The notes beneath the pieces are model-generated. The model did no database searches, was not told where the DNA came from, and was given only the letters and a program-made list of their open reading frames with translations. A program made the translations under genes and the position numbers. A stretch of 64,000 nt of DNA from Apostichopus japonicus. Lineage: Eukaryota; Echinodermata; Holothuroidea; Aspidochirotida; Stichopodidae. Of this stretch, positions 21,171 through 36,300 are shown piece by piece. Location of the stretch: NCBI RefSeq assembly GCF_037975245.1, contig NC_092564.1, positions 21,369,984 through 21,433,983 on the forward strand. Reading direction: 5' to 3'. Every line of letters starts with the position of its first letter. Within the stretch, counting starts at the first letter, position 1.

Positions 21171-24100
21171 GGCTGTAACGATCAATCGAATATGCGGTAC
21201 CGATAAATCAAATGTGCGGTAACGATCAATCAAATGTGCAATACCGACCATTCGAGTGTTCGGTACAGATCAATCGAATGTGCGGTACCGATCAATCGAA
21301 TGTTCGATACCGATCAATCGAATGTTCGGTAGTGATCAATCGCATGTTCAATACCGATGAATAGAATGTTCGTTACCGATCTTTCGAATGTTCGGTACCG
21401 ATCAATCGAATGTGCAGTACCGATCAATCGAATGTGCGGTACCGATCAATCGAATGCTCGATACCTATTAATCGAATGTGCGGTACCCATTATCGAATGT
21501 TCGGTACCGATTAATTGAATGATCGGTACCGATCAATCGAATATGCGGTACCGATCAATCGAATGTTCGGTACCGATCAATCGAATGTTCGGTACCGATC
21601 AATCGAATGTTCGGTAACGATGAATCGAATGTGCGACACCCATCAATCGAATGTTCGATACAGATCAATCGAATGTGCGACACCGATCAATCGAATGTTC
21701 GGTACCGATTAATAGAATATTCAGTACCGATCAATCGAATCTTCGGTACCGATCGATCGAATGTTCGGTACCGATCGTTCGAATGTTCGGTACCGATCAA
21801 TCGAATGTTCGGTACCGATCAATGGAATGAGCGACACCGATCAATCGAAGGTGCGGTAGTGATCAATCGAATGTTCGGTACCGATCAACCGAATGTGCGG
21901 TACCGATTAATCGAATGTTTGTTACCGATCAATCGAATGTGCGGTAACGATGAATCGAATGTGCCACACCGATGAATCGAATTTTCGGTACCGATCAATC
22001 GAATGTGCGGTAACGATCAATCAAATGTGCAATAACGATCATTCGAGTGTTCGGTACAGATCAATCGAATGTGCGGTACCGATCAATCGAATGTTCGATA
22101 CCGATCAATCGAAAGTGCCACACCGATCAATCGAATGTTCGGTACCGATCAATCGAATGTGCGACACCGATCATTCGAATGTTCGGTACTGATTTATCGA
22201 ATGTTCGATACCAATCAATATAAAGTTCGGTACCGATAAATCGAATGTTCGATACCAATCAATATAATGTTCCGTACCGGTCAATCGAATGTCCGGTACC
22301 GATCAATCGAATGTCCGGTACCGATCAATCGAATGTCCGGTACCGATCAATGGAATGTGCTGTACCGATCAATCGAATGTGCGGGACCGATCAATCGAAT
22401 GTGCGACACCGATCAATCGAATGTGCGACACCGATCAATCGAATGTTAGATACCGATCAATCGAATGTGCGACAGCGATCAACCGAATGTGCGACACAGA
22501 TTGATCGAATGTTAGATACCGATCAAACGAATTTTCCGGACCGTTTAATCGAAAAATGTGCCGTTTTGATCAAACGAATTTACGGTACCGATCAATCGAA
22601 TGTGCGACACCGATCAATCAAAGGTGCGGTACCGATCAATCGAAAGTGCGACACCGATCAATCGAATGTGCGACACCGATCAAACGAATCAGCGGTACCG
22701 ATCAATCGAATGTTCGGTACCGATCAATCGAATGTGCGGTACCGATCAATCGAAAGTGCGACAGCGATCAACCGAATGTGCGAAACAGATTGATCGAATG
22801 TGCCACACCGATCAATCGAATGTTCGGTAGTGATCAATCGCATGTTCAATACCGATCAATAAAATGTTCGTTACCGATCAATCGAATGCTCGATACCTAT
22901 TTATCGAATGTGCAGTACCCATCAATCGAATGTTCGGTACCGATTAATCGAATGATCGGTACCGATCAATCGAATGTGCGGTACCGATCAAATCGAATGT
23001 TCGGTACCGATCAATCGAATGTTCGGTACCGATAAATCGAATGTGCGACACCGATCAATCGAATGTTCGATACCGATCAATCGAATGTGCGACACCGATC
23101 AATCGAATGTTCGGTACCGATTAATAGAATATGCGGTAACGATCAATCAAATGTGCAATAACGATCATTCGAGTGTTCGGTACAGATCAATCGAATGTGC
23201 AGTACCGATCAATCGAATGTTCGATACCGATCAATCAATGTTCGGTACCGTTCAATCGAATGTTCGGTACCGATCAATCGATTGTGCGGTACCGATCAAT
23301 CGAATGTGCGGTACCGATCAATCGAAAGTGCGACACCGATCAATCGAATGTGCGACACCGATCAATCGAATGTTCGGTACCGATCAATCGAATGTGCGGT
23401 AACGATCAATCAAATGTGCAATAACGATCATTCGAGTGTTCGGTACAGATCAATCGAATGTGCAGTACCGATCAATCGAATGTTCGATACCGATCAATCG
23501 AAAGTGCCACACCGATCAATCGAATGTTCGGTAGTGATCAATCGCATGTTCAATACCGATCAATAAAATGTTCGTTACCGATCAATCGAATGCTCGATAC
23601 CTATTTATCGAAAGTGCAGTACCCATCAATCGAATGTTCGGTACCGATTAATCGAATGATCGGTACCGATCAATCGAATGTGCGGTACCGATCAAATCGA
23701 ATGTTCCGTACCGATCAATCGAATGTTCGGTACCGATCAATCGAATGTGCGGTACCGATCAAATCGAATGTTCGGTACCGATCAATCGAATATGCGCTTA
23801 CGATCAATCGAATGTTCGGTACCGATCAATCGAATGTTCGGTAACGATGAATCGAATGTGCGACACCCATCAATCGAATGTATGATACAGATCAATCGAA
23901 TGTGCGACACCGATCAATCGAATGTTCGGTAACGATGAATCGAATGTTCGACACCGATCAATCGAATGTTCGGTACCGATCAATCGAATGTGCGGTAACG
24001 ATCAATCAAATGTCCGGTACCGATCAATCGAATGTCCGGTACCGATCAATGGAATGTGCTGTACCGATCAATCGAATGTGCGGGACCGATCAATCGAATG

Positions 24101-24914
24101 TGCGACACCGATCAATCGAATGTGCGACACCGATCAATCGAATGTTCGGTACCGATTAATAGAGTATGCGGTAACGATCAATCAAATGTGCAATAACGAT
24201 CATTCCAGTGTTCGGTACAGATCAATCGAATGTGCAGTACCGATCAATCGAATGTTCGATACCGATCAATCGAAAGTGCCACACCGATCAATCGAATGTT
24301 CGGTAGTGATCAATCGCATGTTAAATACCGATCAATAAAATGTTCGTTACCGATCAATCGAATGCTCGATACCTATTTATCGAATGTGCAGTACCCATCA
24401 ATCGAATGTTCGGTACCGATTAATCGAATGATCGGTACAGATCAATCGAGTGTTCGGTACCGATAAATCGAATGTGCGACACCGATCAATCGAATGTTCG
24501 ATACCGATCAATCGAATGTGCGACACCGATCAATCGAATGTTCGGTACCGATTAATAGAATATGCAGTACCGATCAATCGAATGTTCGGTACCGATTAAT
24601 AGAATATGCAGTACCGATGAATCGAATATTCGGTACCAATCAATGGAATATTCGGTGCCGATCAATCAAATGTTCGGTACCGATCAATCGAATGTTCGGT
24701 ACCGATCAATCGAATGTGCGATACCGATCAATCGAATGGGCTGTAACGATCAATCGAATGTGCGGTACCGATTAATCGAAAGTGCGACACCGATCAATCG
24801 AATGTTCGGTACCAATCAATAGAATATTCGGTACCGATCAATCAAATGTGCGGTACCGATCAATCGAATGTTCGGTACCGATCAATCGAATGTGTGACAT
24901 CGATCAATCGAATG
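21171..24914 (+). repeat. HOR A copy 3, 3744 bp
   Basis: Again the same monomer order, nearly identical to copies 1 and 2. A three-base insertion (GAAAAATG near 22552) and an altered unit near 23797 (GCGCTTACG in place of GCGCTACCG) distinguish it. Confidence 0.92.
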
Positions 24915-27900
24915 GGCTGTAACGATCAATCGAATATGCGGTACCGATCAATCAAATGTGCGGTAACGATCAATCAAATGTGCAATACCGACCATTCGAG
25001 TGTTCGGTACAGATCAATCGAATGTGCGGTACCGATCAATCGAATGTTCGATACCGATCAATCGAATGTTCGGTAGTGATCAATCGCATGTTCAATACCG
25101 ATGAATAGAATGTTCGTTACCGATCTTTCGAATGTTCGGTACCGATCAATCGAATGTGCAGTACCGATCAATCGAATGTGCGGTACCGATCAATCGAATG
25201 CTCGATACCGATCAATCGAATGTTCGGTAACGATGAATCGAATGTGCGACACCCATCAATCGAATGTTCGATACAGATCAATCAAATGTGCGACACCGAT
25301 CAATCGAATGTTCGGTAACGATGAATCGAATGTTCGACACCGATCAATCGAATGTTCGGTACCGATCAATCGAATGTGCGGTAACGATCAATCAAATGTC
25401 CGGTACCGATCAATCGAATGTCCGGTACCGATCAATGGAATGTGCTGTACCGATCAATCGAATGTGCGGGACCGATCAATCGAATGTGCGACACCGATCA
25501 ATCGAATGTGCGACACCGATCAATCGAAGGTGCGGTAGTGATCAATCGAATGTTCGGTACCGATCAACCGAATGTGCGGTACCGATTAATCGAATGTTTG
25601 TTACCGATCAATCTAATGTGCGGTAACGATCAATCGAATGTGCCACACCGATGAATCGAATTTTCGGTACCGATCAATCTAATGTGCGGTACCGATCAAT
25701 CGAATGTTCGGTAACGATGAATCTAATGTTCGACACCGATCAATCGAATGTTCGGTACCGATCAATCGAATGTGCGGTAACGATCAATCAAATGTGCAAT
25801 AACGATCATTAGGGTTCGGTACAGATCAATCGAATGTGCGGTACCGATCAATCGAATGTTCGATACCGATCAATCGAAAGTGCCACACCGATCAATCGAA
25901 TGTTCGGTACCGATCAATCGAATGTGCGACACCGATCATTCGAATGTTCGGTACTGATTTATCGAATGTGCCACACCGATGAATCGAATTTTCGGTACCG
26001 ATCAATCTAATGTGCGGCACCGATCAATCGAATGTTCGGTAACGATGAATCGAATGTTCGACACCGATCAATCGAATGTGCGACACCGATCAATCGAATG
26101 TGCGGTAACGATCAATCGAATGTGCCACACCGATGAATCGAATTTTCGGTACCGATCAATCTAATGTGCGGTACCGATCAATCGAATGTTCGGTAACGAT
26201 GAATCGAATGTTCGACACCGATCAATCGAATGTTCGGTACCGATCAATCGAATGTTCGGTACCGATCAATCGAAGGTCCGGTACCGATCAATGGAATGTG
26301 CTGTACCGATCAATCGAATGTGCGGGACCGATCAATCGAATGTGCGACACCGATCAATGGAATGTTCGGTACCGATCAATCGAATGTGCGACACCGATCA
26401 TTCGAATGTTCGGTACTGATCAATCGAATGTGCCACACCGATGAATCGAATTTTCGGTACCGATCAATCTAATGTGCGGTACCGATCAATCGAATGTTCG
26501 GTAACGATGAATCGAATGTTCGACACCGATCAATCGAATGTGCGACACCGATTAATCGAATGTGCGGTAACGATCAATCGAATGTGCCACACCGATGAAT
26601 CGAATTTTCGGTACCGATCAATCTAATGTGCGGTACCGATCAATCGAATGTTCGGTAACGATGAATCGAATGTTCGACACCGATCAATCGAATGTTCGGT
26701 ACCGATCAATCGAATGTGCGGTAAAGATCAATCAAATGTGCAATAACGATCATTCGAGTGTTCGGTACAGATCAATCGAATGTGCGGTACCGATCAATCG
26801 AATGTTCGATACCGATCAATCGAAAGTGCCACACCGATCAATCGAATGTTCGGTACCGATCAATCGAATGTGCGACACCGATCATTCGAATGTTCGGTAC
26901 TGATTTATCGAATGTCCGGTACCGATCAATGGAATGTGCTGTACCGATCAATCGAATGTGCGGGACCGATCAATCGAATGTGCGACACCGATCAATCGAA
27001 TGTGCGACACCGATCAATCGAAGGTGCGGTAGTGATCAATCGAATGTTCGGTACCGATCAACCGAATGTGCGGTACCGATTAATCGAATGTTTGTTACCG
27101 ATCAATCTAATGTGCGGTAACGATCAATCGAATGTGCCACACCGATGAATCGAATTTTCGGTACCGATCAATCTAATGTGCGGTACCGATCAATCGAATG
27201 TTCGGTAACGATGAATCTAATGTTCGACACCGATCAATCGAATGTTCGGTACCGATCAATCGAATGTGCGGTAACGATCAATCAAATGTGCAATAACGAT
27301 CATTAGGGTTCGGTACAGATCAATCGAATGTGCGGTACCGATCAATCGAATGTTCGATACCGATCAATCGAAAGTGCCACACCGATCAATCGAATGTTCG
27401 GTACCGATCAATCGAATGTGCGACACCGATCATTCGAATGTTCGGTACTGATTTATCGAATGTGCCACACCGATGAATCGAATTTTCGGTACCGATCAAT
27501 CTAATGTGCGGTACCGATCAATCGAATGTTCGGTAACGATGAATCGAATGTTCGACACCGATCAATCGAATGTGCGACACCGATCAATCGAATGTGCGGT
27601 AACGATCAATCGAATGTGACACACCGATGAATCGAATTTTCGGTACCGATCAATCTAATGTGCGGTACCGATCAATCGAATGTTCGGTAACGATGAATCG
27701 AATGTTCGACACCGATCAATCGAATGTTCGGTACCGATCAATCGAATGTTCGGTACCGATCAATCGAATGTGCGGTAACGATCAATCAAATGTGCAATAA
27801 CGATCATTCGAGTGTTCGGTACAGATCAATCGAATGTGCAGTACCGATCAATCGAATGTTCGATACCGATCAATCGAAAGTGCCACACCGATCAATCGAA

Positions 27901-28783
27901 TGTTCGGTAGTGATCAATCGCATGTTCAATACCGATCAATAAAATGTTCGTTACCGATCAATAGAATGCTCGATACCTATTTATCGAATGTGCAGTACCC
28001 ATCAATCGAATGTTCGGTACCGATTAATCGAATGATCGGTACCGATCAATCGAATGTGCGGTACCGATCAAATCGAATGTTCCGTACCGATCAATCGAAT
28101 GTTCGGTACCGATAAATCGAATGTGCGACACCGATCAATCGATTGTTCGATACCGATCAATCAAATGTGCGACACCGATCAATCGAATGTTCGGTACCGA
28201 TTAATAGAGTATGCGGTAACGATCAATCAAATGTGCAATAACGATCATTCCAGTGTTCGGTACAGATCAATCGAATGTGCAGTACCGATCAATCGAATGT
28301 TCGATACCGATCAATCGAAAGTGCCACACCGATCAATCGAATGTTCGGTAGTGATCAATCGCATGTTCAATACCGATCAATCGAATGTTCGTTACCGATC
28401 AATCGAATGCTCGATACCTATTTATCGAATGTGCAGTACCCATCAATCGAATGTTCGGTACCGATTAATCGAATGATCGGTACAGATCAATCGAATGTTC
28501 GGTACCGATAAATCGAATGTGCGACACCGATCAATCGAATGTTCGATACCGATCAATCGAATGTGCGACACCGATCAATCGAATGTTCGGTACCGATCAA
28601 TCGAATGGGCTGTAACGATCAATCGAATGTGCGGTACCGATTAATCGAAAGTGCGACACCGATCAATCGAATGTTCGGTACCAATCAATAGAATATTCGG
28701 TACCGATCAATCAAATGTGCGGTACCGATCAATCGAATGTTCGGTACCGATCAATCGAATGTGTGACATCGATCAATCGAATG
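24915..28783 (+). repeat. HOR A copy 4, 3869 bp, internally rearranged
   Basis: The flanking anchor units match copies 1-3, but the middle is reorganised. A 154-bp (seven-monomer) block with GATGAATCGAATTTTCGG units recurs near 25979, 26133, 26441 and 26595, and a larger block is duplicated with a 1494-bp offset. The copy therefore shows ongoing local reshuffling. Confidence 0.85.
25415..27769 (+). repeat. Offset duplication of about 860 bp, period 1494 bp
   Basis: Segments about 25415-26275 and 26909-27769 match in order, including a rare unit with a deletion (CATTAGGGTTCGG, its AGGGTT at 25811 and 27305). They differ at only a few bases, for example GTGCCACACC versus GTGACACACC near 27617. 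Confidence 0.88.
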
Positions 28784-31700
28784 GGCTGTAACGATCAATC
28801 GAATATGCGGTACCGATCAATCAAATGTGCGGTAACGATCAATCAAATGTGCAATACCGACCATTCGAGTGTTCGGTACAGATCAATCGAATGTGCGGTA
28901 CCGATCAATCGAATGTTCGATACCGATCAATCGAATGTTCGGTAGTGATCAATCGCATGATCAATACCGATGAATAGAATGTTCGTTACCGATCTTTCGA
29001 ATGTTCGGTACCGATCAATCGAATGTGCAGTACCGATCAATCGATTGTGCGGTACCGATCAATCGAATGCTCGATACCTATTAATCGAATGTGCGGTACC
29101 CATTATCGAATGTTCGGTACCGATTAATTGAATGATCGGTACCGATCAATCGAATATGCGGTACCGATCAATCGAATGTTCGGTACCGATCAATCGAATG
29201 TTCGGTAACGATGAATCGAATGTGCGACACCCATCAATCGAATGTTCGATACAGATCAATCGAATGTGCGACACCGATCAATCGAATGTTCGGTAACGAT
29301 GAATCGAATGTTCGACACCGATCAATCGAATGTGCAGTACCGATCAATCGAATGTTCGATACCGATCAATCGAAAGTGCCACACCGATCAATCGAATGTT
29401 CGGTAGTGATCAATCGCATGTTCAATACCGATCAATAAAATGTTCGTTACCGATCAATCGAATGCTCGATACCTATTTATCGAATGTGCAGTACCCATCA
29501 ATCGAATGTTCGGTACCGATTAATCGAATGATCGGTACAGATCAATCGAATGTTCGGTACCGATAAATCGAATGTGCGACACCGATCAATCGAATGTTCG
29601 ATACCGATCAATCGAATGTGCGACACCGATCAATCGAATGTTCGGTACCGATTAATAGAATATGCAGTACCGATCAATCGAATATTCGGTACCAATCAAT
29701 GGAATATTCGGTACCGATCAATCAAATGTTCGGTACCGATCAACCGAATGTTCGGTACCGATCAATCGAATGTGCGACACCGATCAATCGAATGGGCTGT
29801 AACGATCAATCGAATGTGCGGTACCGATTAATCGAAAGTGCGACACCGATCAATCGAATGTTCGGTACCAATCAATAGAATATTCGGTACCGATCAATCG
29901 AATGTGTGACATCGATCAATCGAATGGGCTGTAACGATCAATCGAATATGCGGTACCGATCAATCAAATGTGCGGTATCGATCAATCAAATGTGCAATAC
30001 CGACCATTCGAGTGTTCGGTACAGATCAATCGAATGTGCGATACCGATCAATCGAATGTTCGGTAACGATGAATCGAATGTGCGACACCGATCAATCAAA
30101 TGTTCGATACCGATCAATCGAATGTGCCACACCGATCAATCGAATGTTCGGTACCGATTAATATAATATGCAGTACCGATCAATCGAATGTTCGATACCG
30201 ATCAATGGAATGTGCGACACCTATCAATCGAATGTGCGGTACCGATAAATCGAATGTTCGGTACCGATCAATAGAATGTGCGGTACCGATTAATCGAATG
30301 TTTGGTACCGATCAATCGAATGTGCGGTAACGATCAATCGAATGTGCCCCACCGATCAATCGAATTTTCTGTACCGATCAATCGAATGTGCGACACCGAT
30401 CAATCAAATGTTCGATACCGATCAATCGAATGTGCCACACCGATCAATCGAATGTTCGGTACCGATTAATATAATATGCAGTACCGATCAATCGAATGTT
30501 CGATACCGATCAATCGAATGTGCGACACCGATCAATCGAATGTGCGGTACCGATCAATCGAATGTTCGATACCGATCAATCGAATGTGCAACACCGATCA
30601 ATCGAATATTCGGTACCGATCAATCGAATGTTTTGTACCGATCAATCGAGTGGTCGGTACCGATCAATCGAACGTGCGACACCGATCAATCGAATGTTTG
30701 GTACCGATCATTAGAATGTGCGGTACCGATCTTTCGAATGTTCGGTACCGATCAATCGAATATTCGATACCGAACAACATAATGTTCGGTACAGATCAAT
30801 CGAATGTTCGGTATTGATAATCAAATGTGCGGTACCGATCAATCGAAAGTGCGACACCTATCAATCGAATGTACGACACCGATTAAACGAATCAGCGGTA
30901 CCGTTCAATCGAATGTTCGGTACCGGTCAATCAAATGTGCGGTACCGATCAATCGAATGTTTGGTACCGATCAATCGAATGTGCGGTAACGATCAATCGA
31001 ATGTTCGGTAGTGATCAATCGCATGTTCAATACCGATCAATAGAATGTTCGTTACCGATCTTTCGAATGTTCGGTACCGATCAATCGAATGTGCAGTACC
31101 GATCAATCGAATGTGCGGTACCGATCAATCGAATGCTCGATACCTATTAATCGAATGTGCGGTACCCATTATCGAATGTTCGGTACCGATTAATCGAATG
31201 ATCGGTACCGATCAATCGAATGTGCGGTACCGATGAATCGAATGTTCGGTACCGATCAATCGAATGTTCGGTACCGATCAATCGAATGTTCGGTACCGAT
31301 CAATCGAATGTGCGACGCCGATCAATCGAATGTTCGGTACCGATTAATAGAAATTGCAGTACCGATCAATCGAATGTTCGGTACCGATCAATGGAATATT
31401 CGGTACCGATCAATCAAAAGTGCGGTACCGATCAATCGAATGTTCGGTACCGATCGTTCGAATGTTCGGTACCGATCAATCGAATGTTTTGTACCGATCA
31501 ATGGAATGAGCGACACCTATCAATCGAATGTGAAATAGTGATCAATCGAATGTTCGGTACCGATCAACCGAATGTGCGGTACCGATTAATCGAATGTTTG
31601 GTACCGATCACTCGAATGTGCGGTAACGATGAATCGAATGTTCGGTACCGATTAATAGAATATGCAGTAACGATCAATCGAATGTGCGACACCCATCAAT

Positions 31701-33375
31701 CGAATGTTCGATACCGATCAATCGAATGTGCGACACCGATCAATCGAATGTTCGGTACCGATTAATAGAATATGCAGTACCGATCAATCGAATGTTCGGT
31801 ACCGATCGTTCGAATGTTCGGTACCGATCAATCGAATGTTCGGTATCGATCAATGGAATGAGCGACACCGATCAATCGAATGTGCGGTAGTGATCAATCG
31901 AATGTTCGGTACCGATCAACCGAATGTGCGGTACCGATCAATCGAATGTTTGGTACCGATCAATCGAATGTGCGGTAACGATCAATCCAATGTGCCACAC
32001 CGATGAATCGAATTTTCGGTACCGATCAATCGAATGTGCGACACCGATCAATCGAATGTTCGGTAACGATGAATCCTATGTGCAGAACCGATCAATCGAT
32101 TGTTCGGTACAGATCAATCGAATGTGCGGTAACGATCAATCGAATGTTCGGTAGTGATCAATAGCATGTTCAATACCGATCAATAGAATGTTCGTTACCG
32201 ATCTTTCGAATGTTCGGTACCGATCAATCGAATGTGCAGTACCGATCAATCGAATGTGCGGTACCGATCAATCGAATGCTCGATACCTATTAATCGAATG
32301 TGCGGTACCCATTATCGCATGTTCGGTACCGATTAATTGAATGATCGGTACCAATCAATCGAATGTGCGGTACCGATGAATCGAATGTTCGGTACCGATC
32401 AATCGAATGTGCGACACCGATCAATCGAATGTTCGGTACCGATTAATAGAATATGCAGTACCGATCGTTCGAATGTTCGGTACCGATCAATCGAATGTTC
32501 GGTACCGATCAATGGAATGAGCGACACCTATCAATCGAATGTGCGGTAGTGATCAATGGAATGAGCGACACCTATCAATCGAATGTGCGGTAGTGATCAA
32601 TCGAATGTTCGGTACCGATCAATCGAATATTCGATACCGAACAACATAATGTTCGGTACAGATCAATCGAATGTTCGGTATTGATCAATCAAATGTGCGG
32701 TACCGATCAATCGAAAGTGCGACACCTATCAATCGAATGTGTGACACCGATCAATCGAATGTTCCGTACCGATTAATAGAACATGCAGTACCGATCAATC
32801 GAATGTTCGATACCGATCAATCGAATGTGCGACACCGATCAATCGAATGTTCGGTACCGATTAATAGAATATGCAGTATCGATCAATCGAATGTTCGGTA
32901 CCAATCAATGGAATATTCGGTACCGATCAATCGAATGTGCGATACCGATCAATCGAATGATCGGTATCGATCAATCGAATGTTCGGTACCAATCAATCGA
33001 ATGTGCGACACCTATCAATCGAATGTTCGGTACCGATCAATCGAATGTACGGAATCGATCAATCGAATGTTCGGTACCGATCAATCGAATCTGCGGTACC
33101 GATCAATGGAATATAAATCGAATGGGCGGTACCGATCAATCGAGTGGTCGGTATCGATCAATCGAATGTGCCGTACCGATCAATCAAATGTTCGGTACCG
33201 ATCAATCGAATGGTCGGTACCGATCAATCGAACGTGCGACACCGATCAATCGAATGTTTGGTACCGATCAATCGAATGTGCGATACCGATCTTTCGAATG
33301 TTCGGTACCGATCAATCGAATGTGCGACACCGATCAATCGAATATGCGGCACCGATCAATCCTATGTGCAGAACC
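28784..33375 (+). repeat. Transition zone between HOR A and HOR B
   Basis: HOR A material (anchor unit again at 29927, TACCTATTTATCG units to about 29480) gives way to clusters typical of HOR B (GGAATGAGCGACACC, GATCGTTCG, GGAATATAAATCG). No clean period spans this zone, and no gene or foreign insertion is seen. By about 32800 the monomer order is that of HOR B. Confidence 0.8.
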
Positions 33376-36300
33376 GATGCACCGAAAGTTCGGTACCGAT
33401 CAATCGAATGTGCGGTACCGATCAATCGAATGTTCGGTACCGATCAATCGAATGTGCGACACTTATCAATCGAATGTGCGGTACCGATCAATCGAATGTT
33501 CGATACCGATCAATCGAATGTGCGACACTTGTAAATCGAATGTTCGGTACCGATCAATCGAATGTATGGTACCGATCAATCGAGTGGTCGGTACCGATCA
33601 TTCGAACGTGCGACACCGATCAATCGAATGTTTGGTACCGATCAATCGAATGTGCGGTACCGATCAATCGAATATTCGATACCGAACAATATAATGTGCG
33701 GTACAGATCAATCGAATGTTCGGAATTGATCAATCAAATGTGCGGTACGGATTAAACGAATCAGCGGTACCGTTCAATCGAATGTTCGGTACCGGTCAAT
33801 CAAATGTGCGGTACCGATCAATCCAATGTTTGGTACCGATCAATCGAATGTGCGGTAACGATCAATCGAATGTTCGGTAGTGATTAATCGCATGTTCAAT
33901 ACCGATCAATAGAATGTTCGTTACCGATCTTTCGAATGTTCGGTAACGATCAATCGAATGTGCAGTACCGATCAATCGAATGTGCGGTACCGATCAATCG
34001 AATGCTCGATAACTATTAATCGAATGTGCGGTACCCATTATCGAATGTTCGGTACCGATTAATCGAATGATCGGTACCGATCAATCGAATGTGCGGTACC
34101 GATGAATCGAATGTTCGGTACCGATGAATCGAATGTTCGGTACCGATCAATCGAGTGTTCGGTACCGATCAATCGAACGTGCGACACCGATCAATCGAAT
34201 GTTCGGTACCGATTAATAGAAATTGCAGTACCGATCAATCGAATGTTCGGTACCGATCAATGGAATATTCGGTACCGATCAATCAAAAGTGCGGTACCGA
34301 TCAATCGAATGTTCGGTACCGATCAATCGAATGTTCGGTACGGATCAATGGAATGAGCGACACCTATCAATCGAATGTGCGGTAGTGATCAATCGAATGT
34401 TCGGTACCGATCAACCGAATATGCGGTACCGATTAATCGAATGTTTGGTACCGATCACTCGAATGTGCGGTAACGAAGAATCGAATGTGCGACACCGATC
34501 AATCGAATGTTCGATTCCGATCAATCGAATGTGCGACACCGATCAATCGAATGTTCGGTACCGATTAATAGAATATGCAGTAACGATGAATCGAATGTGC
34601 GACACCCATCAATCGAATGTTCGATACCGATCAATCGAATGTGCGACACCGATCAATCGAATGTTCGGTACCGATTAATAGAATATGCAGTACCGATCAA
34701 TCGAATGTTCGGTACCGATCAATCGAATGTTCGGTACCGATCGTTCGAATGTTCGGTACCGATCAATCGAATGTTCGGTATCGATCAATGGAATGAGCGA
34801 CACCGATCAATCGAATGTGCGGTAGTGATCAATCAAATGTTCGGTACCGATTAATAAAAATTGCAGTACCGATCAATCGAATGTTCGGTACCGATCAATG
34901 GAATATTCGGTACCGATCAATCAAAAGTGCGGTACCGATCAATCGAATGTTCGGTACCGATCGTTCGAATGTTCGGTACCGATCAATCGAATGTTCGGTA
35001 CCGATCAATGGAATGAGCGACACCTATCAATCGAATGTGCGGTAGTGATCAATCGAATGTTCGGTACCGATCAACCGAATATGCGGTACCGATTAATCGA
35101 ATGTTTGGTACCGATCACTCGAATGTGCGGTAACGAAAAATCGAATGTGCGACACCGATCAATCGAATGTTCGATACCGATCAATCGAATGTGCGACACC
35201 GATCAATCGAATGTTCGGTACCGATTAATAGAATATGCAGTAACGATGAATCGAATGTGCGACACCCATCAATCGAATGTTCGATACCGATCAATCGAAT
35301 GTGCGACACCGATCAATCGAATGTTCGGTACCGATTAATAGAATATGCAGTACCGATCAATCGAATGTTCGGTACCGATCAATCGAATGTTCGGTACCGA
35401 TCGTTCGAATGTTCGGTACCGATCAATCGAATGTTCGGTATCGATCAATGGAATGAGCGACACCGATCAATCGAATGTGCGGTAGTGATCAATCGAATGT
35501 TCGGTACCGATCAACCGAATGTTTGGTACCAATCAATCGAATGTTTGGTACCGATCAATCGAATGTGCGGTAACGATCAATCGAATGTGCCACACCGATG
35601 AATCAAATTTTCGGTACCGATCAATCGAATGTGCGACACCGATCAATCGAATGTTCGGTAACGATGAATCCTATGTGCAGAACCGATCAATCGAATGTTC
35701 GGTACCAATCAATCGAATGAGCGACACCGATCAATCGAATGTTCGGTACCGATCAATCGAATGTTCGGTACCGATCAATCGAATGTTCGGTACCGATCAA
35801 TCGAATGAGCGACACCTATCAATCGAATGTGCGGTAGTGATCAATGGAATGAGCGACACCTATCAATCGAATGTGCGGTAGTGATCAATCGAATGTTCGG
35901 TACCGATCAATCGAATATTCGATACCGAACAATATAATGTTCGGTACAGATCAATCGAATGTTCGGTATTGATCAATCAAATGTGCGGTACCGATCAATC
36001 GAAAGTGCGACACCTATCAATCGAATGTGTGACACCGATCAATCGAATGTTCCGTACCGATTAATAGAACATGCAGTACCGATCAATCGAATGTTCGATA
36101 CCGATCAATCGAATGTGCGACACCGATCAATCGAATGTTCGGTACCGATTAATAGAATATGCAGTATCGATCAATCGAATGTTCGGTACCAATCAATGGA
36201 ATATTCGGTACCGATCAATCGAATGTGCGATACCGATCAATCGAATGATCGGTATCGATCAATAATCGAATGTTCGGTACCAATCAATCGAATGTGCGAC

